Source: Actinomycetes bacterium
Lineage (GTDB): Bacteria; Actinomycetota; Acidimicrobiia; Spongiisociales; UBA5794
Reading direction: 5' to 3'
Assembly (NCBI GenBank): GCA_023336875.1
Contig: JAMBLH010000200.1
Coordinates: forward strand, 1 to 10,518
Length of the DNA stretch: 10,518 nt
Positions 5,300-10,518 of this stretch are shown piece after piece (positions within the stretch are counted from its first letter, which is position 1; every line of letters starts with the position of its first letter). A program made the translations under genes and the position numbers. The notes under the pieces were generated by a model. The model was not told the DNA's origin, made no database searches, and saw nothing but the letters and a program-made list of their open reading frames with translations.

Positions 5300-6055
5300 A
5301 TGACAGCCGTCATCACATCAGTGAGTAACCCTTTGATCAAGAGCACAAGAATGCTGCACCGCTCACGCGGTCGTCGTATGGCAGGTCTGACGTTGGTTGA
5401 AGGTCCCAAGGTCTTTTCCCGGATGGTTGTCATGGGTGTCGTTCCAGAGACGGTTCTCATGATCGAAGATGACGATGCCACCTCTGCGCTGTGCCGAACA
5501 CGAGGCTGGGATCCGGTTGTTGTCTCTCGAGAGGTTCTTGCTGCGGCGAGCGACACGGTTCACCCCCGATCACCCGTCGTGACCATTCCCATCCCTGGTT
5601 CCTCCGCGATGCGCGAGCGTGACACGCTGCTTCTCATGGATATCTCGGATCCGGGGAACGTCGGCACAATCATCCGATCTGCCGCCGCATTCTGTTGGGA
5701 TGTGTCGACCTCAGGAACAACCGCAGACCCATGGAGCCCAAAAGTGATCCGAGCAGCCGCTGGCAGCCACTTCGGTGCGCATCTCGTGACATCTTCCGAT
5801 CCTATGGACGAGGCCCGCTCGCTTGGTCTCGACATCGTTGCAACCGTCGTGGCCGGAGGCGATCAGCCCACAAGGACCCGTCGTCCCATCGCTCTCATGA
5901 TTGGTTCCGAGGCTCACGGACTGTCCCAAGAGAACCTCGGCGAAGCCGATCAACGTGTTTCACTTTCCATGGACGAGGGCGTGGAGAGCCTGAACGCGGG
6001 TGTGGCCGCGTCAATTTTCATGTATATTTTGGCCTCGAAGAATAAGGCCCCTTAG
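5300..6055 (+). CDS. SpoU/TrmH-family RNA 2'-O-methyltransferase
   Basis: This SAM-dependent enzyme methylates a ribose 2'-OH, most likely in 23S rRNA, but the target base cannot be read from sequence. The 251-residue protein has an N-terminal substrate-binding domain (about 26-100, from MAGLTLVEGPKV to SREVLAAASDTVHP). A C-terminal SPOUT knotted domain follows with motif 1 DPGNVGTIIRSAAAF (117-131; N120 and R126), motif 2 IGSEAHGLS (201-209) and motif 3 SLNAGVAASIF (230-240). These are the three SpoU signatures. The gene lies between the ribosomal-protein operon and pheST, a familiar place for this family. The ATG at 5300 has no usable Shine-Dalgarno site and appears leaderless. It could be annotated as RlmB-like or TsnR-like, but I do not assign a symbol. 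Confidence 0.93.
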   Translation: MTAVITSVSNPLIKSTRMLHRSRGRRMAGLTLVEGPKVFSRMVVMGVVPETVLMIEDDDATSALCRTRGWDPVVVSREVLAAASDTVHPRSPVVTIPIPGSSAMRERDTLLLMDISDPGNVGTIIRSAAAFCWDVSTSGTTADPWSPKVIRAAAGSHFGAHLVTSSDPMDEARSLGLDIVATVVAGGDQPTRTRRPIALMIGSEAHGLSQENLGEADQRVSLSMDEGVESLNAGVAASIFMYILASKNKAP

Positions 6056-6067
6056 CGTTCGCGCTAA
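6052..6067. terminator. Small UUCG-loop hairpin at the end of the methyltransferase gene
   Basis: TTAGCG (6052-6057) and CGCTAA (6062-6067) form a 6-bp stem closed by a TTCG tetraloop, a very stable loop type. The stem includes the TAG stop of the methyltransferase. The short run AAAGTTCT follows, without a real T-tract, so termination is possible but weak. TAAAGT (6065-6070) could also be a -10 for the next gene. Confidence 0.35.
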
Positions 6068-6115
6068 AGTTCTGACACGCAAGCAACCCAGCCACGAACA
6101 CAAAGGAACACACGT

Positions 6116-6508
6116 ATGAGTCAGCAAACAGCCGGTTGGTACTCCGACCCGAGCAAGGTATACATGTACCGCTACTGGAACGGAACCCAGTGGAGCGACC
6201 AGGTAAGCAGCGGAGGCACTGCCAGTGCTGATCCCAATCCGATGGACCCCACTGCTGTAACCGTGCCACCAGCCCCTGGCTCAGAAGCGAAGACCCCACC
6301 CCAGCCTGCTGCGGCACCTGCTCCAGCAGTACAGGTGACCCAGAGCAGCGGCTCGAGCTTCGGCATGATCATTGGAGTCCTGTTAGCCGTTGTGGCGATC
6401 ATCGTGGTCGTCGTACTATTGGTCAACAATTCAGGCGGCGATTCTACAACCTCGACTACAGGTGCACCAGCGACAACTGAGGCTCCCGCAACGACAGTTG
6501 CTCCCTGA
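6116..6508 (+). CDS. DUF2510 single-pass membrane protein
   Basis: The function is unknown. The 130-residue protein begins with a DUF2510 domain (about 6-28): GWYSDPS, then YRYWNGTQWSDQV, the tryptophan-rich pattern typical of this actinobacterial domain. A proline/alanine-rich linker (about 38-72) follows, then one strong transmembrane helix (about 83-103) and a short Ser/Thr/Pro tail with the repeat-like TTGAPATTEAPATTVAP at the very end. The N-terminal domain is presumably cytoplasmic and the Thr-rich tail outside, but no direct evidence fixes this. AAAGGA (6102-6107) is 8 bases before the ATG. The gene has its own spacing on both sides and a strong terminator downstream, so it is probably transcribed alone or with the methyltransferase. 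It interrupts an otherwise translation-related neighbourhood. Confidence 0.88.
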   Translation: MSQQTAGWYSDPSKVYMYRYWNGTQWSDQVSSGGTASADPNPMDPTAVTVPPAPGSEAKTPPQPAAAPAPAVQVTQSSGSSFGMIIGVLLAVVAIIVVVVLLVNNSGGDSTTSTTGAPATTEAPATTVAP

Positions 6509-6533
6509 ACGTCAGGGAAACTGACTGTCAGCA

Positions 6534-6567
6534 GAAGAAACCCGGAGCATACGCTCCGGGTTTCTTC
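6534..6567. terminator. Strong, probably bidirectional intrinsic terminator
   Basis: A perfect 15-bp stem pairs 6534-6548 (GAAGAAACCCGGAGC) with 6553-6567 (GCTCCGGGTTTCTTC) around the loop ATAC. The stem base is A-rich on the left and T-rich on the right, so on either strand the GC-rich core is followed by a U-rich stretch. It lies 25 bases after the DUF2510 gene and separates it from pheST. Confidence 0.9.
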
Positions 6568-6619
6568 CACATCTAATTAGCACTGGCTCGCCAGCAGCTG
6601 CAGCCATGGCCACGCGCGC

Positions 6620-6625
6620 TAACCT
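6620..6625 (+). promoter_or_regulatory. Candidate -10 box of pheST
   Basis: TAACCT lies 10 bases before the ATG at 6636, which would give a very short leader or none. The same hexamer is the candidate -10 of the riboflavin operon at 72-77. No clear -35 is seen. TAATTA at 6574-6579 is an alternative -10, giving a leader of about 50 bases. Confidence 0.35.
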
Positions 6626-6635
6626 GCCGACTTCC

Positions 6636-7637
6636 ATGATCCCACTAGAACAACTCACACAGGATGCGCCGAGCCGCATCGACTCTGCGGCGACCATCGC
6701 CGAACTGGATGCGATCGAAGCTGAAACGGTCGGCAAGCGATCGCCCGTCAACGAAGCTCGCAGAGGACTCGGTGCAATAGAGGATCCCGCAGAGCGCGGC
6801 GCAACAGGGAAGGCGATCAATGACATCGCAAACGAACTCGCCGACCTGATCTCGGCAAAGCGCGTTGTCCTCGAAGCAGGCGCGATGGAGCGCCTCCTCC
6901 AGGCGGACAAGGTCGATGTCACGTTGCGGGGAAGAGTGCCGCAGCGCGGCACCCATCACATCATTCAACAGACGATGGACGAGATAGTCGACATCTTCGT
7001 AGGACTCGGGTACCAGATGGTTGAGGGCCCCGAGGCTGAGACGGATTTCTACAACTTCACAGCGTTGAACTTCCACGAAACCCACCCTTCGAGGTTGGAG
7101 AGCGACACGCTCTACCTCGACTACGGCGACGTGGACGAGAACATCCTCCTGCGAACGCACACTTCTCCAATGCAGGCCCGTCATATGGAGAAGCACGAGC
7201 CGCCGGTATACATCGTCGTGCCGGGGAAGGTGTTTCGTTCGGACGCGATCGACGCGACGCACCTACCCGTGTTTCACCAGATCGAGGGCCTTGCGGTCGA
7301 CGACAACATCACCTTCGCTGACCTCAAGGGCACTCTTGAGGAGTTCGCACGACAGTTCTTCGGGAGGGGCACAAAGGTGAAGTTCATACCGCACTACTTT
7401 CCCTTCACAGAGCCATCAGCCGAGATGCACGCTTACACGCAGGGGAAGTGGATCGAGCTCCTTGGCTGCGGGATGGTGAATCCGGCCGTGTTCGAGCATG
7501 TGGGGTACGACCCTGCTGCTCTGTCCGGCTTTGCGTTCGGCATGGGGGCCGAACGTATGGCAATGGTTCGTCATGGCATCACGGATCTGCGGACGATGAT
7601 CGATCCCGACGTCAGAACGCTGGAGCAGTACAGATGA
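6636..7637 (+). CDS. pheS: Phenylalanyl-tRNA synthetase alpha subunit
   Basis: PheS is the catalytic subunit of the alpha2-beta2 enzyme that charges tRNA-Phe. With ATG 6636 it has 333 residues. The N-terminal coiled-coil region (about 1-85) is followed by the class II catalytic core: VEGPEAETDFYNFTALN (129-145), HTSPMQARHM (175-184), motif 2 FRSDAIDATHLPVFHQIEG (200-218), FPFTEPSAEM (255-264), LLGCGMVNP (275-283) and motif 3 GFAFGMGAERM (298-308). An in-frame ATG at 6606 would add ten residues. I prefer 6636 because the distance to the first conserved helix then equals that recalled for E. coli PheS, and because a -10-like TAACCT sits just upstream. Neither start has a Shine-Dalgarno site. 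The stop overlaps pheT as ATGA. Confidence 0.97.
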   Translation: MIPLEQLTQDAPSRIDSAATIAELDAIEAETVGKRSPVNEARRGLGAIEDPAERGATGKAINDIANELADLISAKRVVLEAGAMERLLQADKVDVTLRGRVPQRGTHHIIQQTMDEIVDIFVGLGYQMVEGPEAETDFYNFTALNFHETHPSRLESDTLYLDYGDVDENILLRTHTSPMQARHMEKHEPPVYIVVPGKVFRSDAIDATHLPVFHQIEGLAVDDNITFADLKGTLEEFARQFFGRGTKVKFIPHYFPFTEPSAEMHAYTQGKWIELLGCGMVNPAVFEHVGYDPAALSGFAFGMGAERMAMVRHGITDLRTMIDPDVRTLEQYR

Positions 7638-10033
7638 AGCTGACTCGTTCGTGGCTCAAAGAGTTCGTCGACATACCAATGGATGATCCAGAGGAACTGG
7701 TCGACGTATTCGAGAATCTCGGCCATGAGGTAGAGGAGTGGCGACTGATCGAGCCGGCCTTCGAGGGCGTGGTCGTCGGAGAAGTTCTCGAGGTAGGTCC
7801 ACACCCGAATGCAGACAAGGTTCGTCTGACAAAGGTCAGCGTGGGGGACACAGTCCTCGACATCATCTGTGGAGCGTGGAATTTCGAAGCAGGTGCCATC
7901 GTCCCTGTTGCAGTTCCAGGTGCGGTGCTCGGCGGCGACTTCGAGATCACCAAGCGTGATATTCGCGGAGTGACCTCGAACGGCATGATCTGCTCAGAAT
8001 CTGAGCTCGGCCTGGGGGAGGATGCCGAGGGCATCATGGTGCTCAACAACGACTATCCGCAGTCTGCTGAGAGGATTGGCGAACCGTTCGAGCAGGTCGT
8101 CGGGTTGCCTGATGTCCTGTACGACATTGCGATCACTCCGAACCGTCCGGACTGCCTCTCCGTCTACGGACTGGCTCGAGATCTCGCCGCACGCTTCGAA
8201 GTTCCTCTGCGACCCCCCGAAATCGAGGTCGAGGCGTCCGGCGAGCCGACCAAGGTCTCCGTATCGATCGTGGACAGTGATGCGTGTCCTCGCTTCAGCG
8301 GTCGTCAGGTTCGCGGTATCACCGTTGGACCCTCACCTCACTGGCTCCGGCGGCGGCTCGAGCTTGCAGGTATTCGGCCAATCTCAAATGTGGTGGACGC
8401 CTCGAACTACGCGATGGTCGAGTTCGGATATCCAACCCACGCATTCGACGTGGATAGCCTCGGGGACACAATTGTTGTGCGTCGTGCGAGTGAGGGTGAA
8501 GAGATCGTGACACTCGACGATCAGGAACGCGTGCTCACTGAGAGAGACATCGTTGTGACCGATGGAACGCGACCCGTGGCAATCGGCGGTGTGATGGGAG
8601 GCGCGGCAACCGAGGTTCACGACGACACAACGGACGTGTTCATAGAAGCGGCCTATTGGGACCCAGCAAGCATTCTCATGACATCGAAGGGTCTTGGCCT
8701 TCGATCTGAGGCTTCAGCACGTTTCGAGCGGGGTGCCGATCCGTCATTCTGCCCGCGCGGAGCAGATAGGGTGGCCCAGTTACTGACCAGGATCGCCGGT
8801 GGGATGCCGGCACCGGATCCGGCCGATGAGAATCCGGGGAACATCACACCGTGGACAGTGACGTATCCACTGTCGGAGACCAAGCGCATCCTCGGAATAT
8901 CACTTGGTAGACAGGAGACTGCTGACCTGCTCACGAGACTTACATTCGATGTCGAGGGAGACGATCCGCTCACAGTGACGGTACCGACCCGGCGGCCAGA
9001 CGTCCGGGTACCAGCGGATCTTGTCGAGGAGATCGCAAGATTGCATGGTTTCGACTCGATTCCAGCAACGCTCCCACAAGGACCTGGAGGGGGTCTCTCG
9101 CATGAGGAGCGTCGCCTCAGGTTGCTGCGAAATATCATGGTCGGTGCCGGGTTCTACCAGCTGATCGGGTTCTCGTTTATCGGCAACTCCGATCTTCAGA
9201 TGCTTGGGCTCGATGATGATGATCCCGCCAACGGCGCGATCAGCCTTGTCAACCCGCTCAATGAGGAGGAGGGCGTACTGCGCACAACTCTCCTACCCGG
9301 TTTGTTGAAGGCAGCATCGTCAGCCATTTCGCGCAACAACCCGACGGCACGACATTTTGAGATCGGCGACGTATTCCTTCCAGGTGCTGATGAGCTGCCT
9401 GATCAGCCGAGAAGGCTCGCCTTCGTACTCGCAGGTGAGTCCGAAGGGACGTGGAGCACAAGCTCAGAGGCCTTCGATCTCTATAGCGGCACTGGAGTGT
9501 GGCAGCTCCTGTCGGACAGACTTGGCCTCGACGATGCCGAGCTGCGTCAGATATCGATCGCTCCGTTTCATCCCGGTCGGTCAGCCGAGATCCTGGTGGC
9601 TGGCGAAGCGATAGGAGTGGTCGGTGAGGTCCATCCAACCGTCGCAGAAGCGTTCGGTCTCACCGGCAGGGTCGTTGCGGGGGAGATCGACATTCACGAG
9701 CTGGTGGTTGAGAGAGATCCATGGCAGTACAGCGCACCGAGCGTGTTCCCAGCTGTGGTGTTCGATCTAGCGTTCGCTGTACCCGACACCATTGCGGCAT
9801 CCGACCTTACCGATGCCGTGAGGTCCGCGGCTGCAGAGCTGCTGGACACGGTTGATGTGTTCGATGTCTTTGTTGGCGACTCGGTCGGCGAGAATCTCAA
9901 GTCCATTGCCGTCAAGATCCGGCTCAGGGCCGATGACAGGACTCTCACGGATGAGGAGATCACACCTGTCCAGAAAGCCATAGCTGATTCGGTTGTCACA
10001 GCCACCGGGGGAGAGCTGAGGGGATCGATCTGA
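7634..10033 (+). CDS. pheT: Phenylalanyl-tRNA synthetase beta subunit
   Basis: PheT completes the PheRS heterotetramer, binds tRNA and edits Tyr-tRNA-Phe. The 799-residue length is normal. Domains in order are: the N-terminal piece MKLTRSWLKEFVDIP, a tRNA-binding EMAP-like domain (about 43-150, GEVLEVGPHPNADKVRL), the B3/B4 editing region (about 212-385, with IRPISNVVDASNYAMVEFG and HAFD at 269-272, then GLRSEASARFERGAD at 355-369), B5 (about 402-475, ending EEIARLHGFDSIP), the inactive synthetase-like core (about 485-690) and the C-terminal ferredoxin-fold anticodon-binding domain (about 704-798). ATG 7634 is chosen over the longer open frame because that extension lies inside pheS and 7634 gives the usual N-terminus. 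The 4-base ATGA overlap implies translational coupling for equal subunit amounts. Confidence 0.98.
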   Translation: MKLTRSWLKEFVDIPMDDPEELVDVFENLGHEVEEWRLIEPAFEGVVVGEVLEVGPHPNADKVRLTKVSVGDTVLDIICGAWNFEAGAIVPVAVPGAVLGGDFEITKRDIRGVTSNGMICSESELGLGEDAEGIMVLNNDYPQSAERIGEPFEQVVGLPDVLYDIAITPNRPDCLSVYGLARDLAARFEVPLRPPEIEVEASGEPTKVSVSIVDSDACPRFSGRQVRGITVGPSPHWLRRRLELAGIRPISNVVDASNYAMVEFGYPTHAFDVDSLGDTIVVRRASEGEEIVTLDDQERVLTERDIVVTDGTRPVAIGGVMGGAATEVHDDTTDVFIEAAYWDPASILMTSKGLGLRSEASARFERGADPSFCPRGADRVAQLLTRIAGGMPAPDPADENPGNITPWTVTYPLSETKRILGISLGRQETADLLTRLTFDVEGDDPLTVTVPTRRPDVRVPADLVEEIARLHGFDSIPATLPQGPGGGLSHEERRLRLLRNIMVGAGFYQLIGFSFIGNSDLQMLGLDDDDPANGAISLVNPLNEEEGVLRTTLLPGLLKAASSAISRNNPTARHFEIGDVFLPGADELPDQPRRLAFVLAGESEGTWSTSSEAFDLYSGTGVWQLLSDRLGLDDAELRQISIAPFHPGRSAEILVAGEAIGVVGEVHPTVAEAFGLTGRVVAGEIDIHELVVERDPWQYSAPSVFPAVVFDLAFAVPDTIAASDLTDAVRSAAAELLDTVDVFDVFVGDSVGENLKSIAVKIRLRADDRTLTDEEITPVQKAIADSVVTATGGELRGSI

Positions 10034-10050
10034 GCACGACGGTCGGTCGA

Positions 10051-10518
10051 GTGCTCGCACCATTGGAGCAGGAGTCTCCCGAGGCTGCGGTCTCACTTCT
10101 CGGTGCGCTGGTGAGAACAACGATCGACGGAGCGACCGTGACAATACGCCTCAACGAGGTCGAGGCGTATCGCGGACATGATGATCCTGCAAGCCATGCC
10201 CACCGCGGACGCACCCAGCGCAATCAACCGATGTTCGGCCCAGCAGGCACCATCTACATCTATCTCTCGTACGGAATCCACTGGTGCATGAACATCGTGA
10301 CAGGAAAGGAGGGCGATCCTCAGGGAGTTCTCCTTCGAGGAGGCACGGTTGTCGATGGAACCTCCGTTGCAGAGGAGCGCCGCGACAGGCGCAACCACCT
10401 TGCAGACGGACCGGGAAAGCTTGGTCAGGCGCTCGGAATCAACGGTGATCTGTCTGGTGCGACGCTCAACAAGGGTCCAGTGGGTCTCTCGGGTCTCGAC
10501 ACGATCCAGAGTGCCTAC
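10051..10518 (+). CDS. 3-methyladenine DNA glycosylase (AAG/MPG family), 3' end outside window
   Basis: This family excises alkylated purines from DNA as the first step of base excision repair. The 156 visible residues from GTG 10051 show EVEAYRGHDDPASHA (36-50; E38, Y40 and H49 match the catalytic Glu, Tyr and His of human AAG by recalled alignment), RNQPMFGPAGTIYIYLSYG (57-75), HWCMNIV (77-83), GVLLRGG and DGPGKLGQALGI. Roughly 40-50 residues are missing at the right edge. No ATG is available before residue 61. GTG 10051 lacks a good ribosome-binding site. CTG at 10030 overlaps the pheT stop as CTGA, has GAGGGG 6 bases upstream (10018-10023) and would add seven residues; it is a serious alternative. 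TTG 10063 is a third choice. The gene is likely co-transcribed with pheST. Confidence 0.93.
   Translation, partial: MLAPLEQESPEAAVSLLGALVRTTIDGATVTIRLNEVEAYRGHDDPASHAHRGRTQRNQPMFGPAGTIYIYLSYGIHWCMNIVTGKEGDPQGVLLRGGTVVDGTSVAEERRDRRNHLADGPGKLGQALGINGDLSGATLNKGPVGLSGLDTIQSAY

Noticed and set aside
7448..7633. N-terminal extension of pheT back to 7448
   Set aside because: It overlaps the conserved C-terminus of pheS in another frame; the normal PheT N-terminus begins at 7634 with an ATGA overlap.
1..10518. CRISPR array, insertion sequence, prophage, tRNA or defence system
   Set aside because: No spaced direct repeats, transposase motifs, cloverleaf sequences or defence-type domains were seen; the heptamer array at the left edge has no spacers.

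Overview
The window is a stretch of ordinary bacterial chromosome, moderately GC-rich, with tightly packed genes almost all on the + strand. The best guess for the host is an actinobacterium, perhaps Acidimicrobiia-like. This is an inference. It rests on a DUF2510 membrane protein, a GTP cyclohydrolase II domain with the HEGRGIG signature I associate with actinobacteria, an apparently leaderless gene, TAnnnT-type -10 boxes, and strong AGGAGG ribosome-binding sites. I see no mobile element, CRISPR array, tRNA, rRNA or phage gene.

Layout. (1) At 1-34 is the edge of a heptamer tandem repeat. (2) At 72-3553 is a complete riboflavin operon: a promoter-like -10, an FMN riboswitch whose closing helix contains the first ribosome-binding site, then ribD, riboflavin synthase, ribBA and ribH. 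Each junction overlaps by 1 or 4 bases. Together these genes cover GTP and ribulose-5-phosphate to riboflavin, except for the phosphatase step, and FMN feeds back through the riboswitch. (3) At 3554-4059 is a 506-base gap. It holds a candidate small membrane-protein gene on the - strand, with its own promoter-like sequence and an apparent reading-frame break. It also holds the structured leader of the next operon. (4) At 4060-5216 is the translation operon infC-rpmI-rplT. infC starts at a rare ATC codon, and its ribosome-binding site lies in a strong potential anti-Shine-Dalgarno helix. The operon ends at a 14-bp hairpin. (5) At 5300-6055 is a SpoU/TrmH-family RNA 2'-O-methyltransferase with a leaderless-type promoter. 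(6) At 6116-6508 is a small DUF2510 single-pass membrane protein, followed by a textbook terminator. (7) At 6636-10033 is pheST, both subunits of phenylalanyl-tRNA synthetase, overlapping by 4 bases. (8) From 10030 or 10051 to the right edge is a 3-methyladenine DNA glycosylase, cut by the window end and probably coupled to pheT.

The gene content is housekeeping, and I found no convincing new multi-gene system. The parts most worth a second look are regulatory: the infC leader with its ATC start, the broken small gene in the gap, the heptamer repeat at the left edge, and a possible CTG start for the glycosylase.
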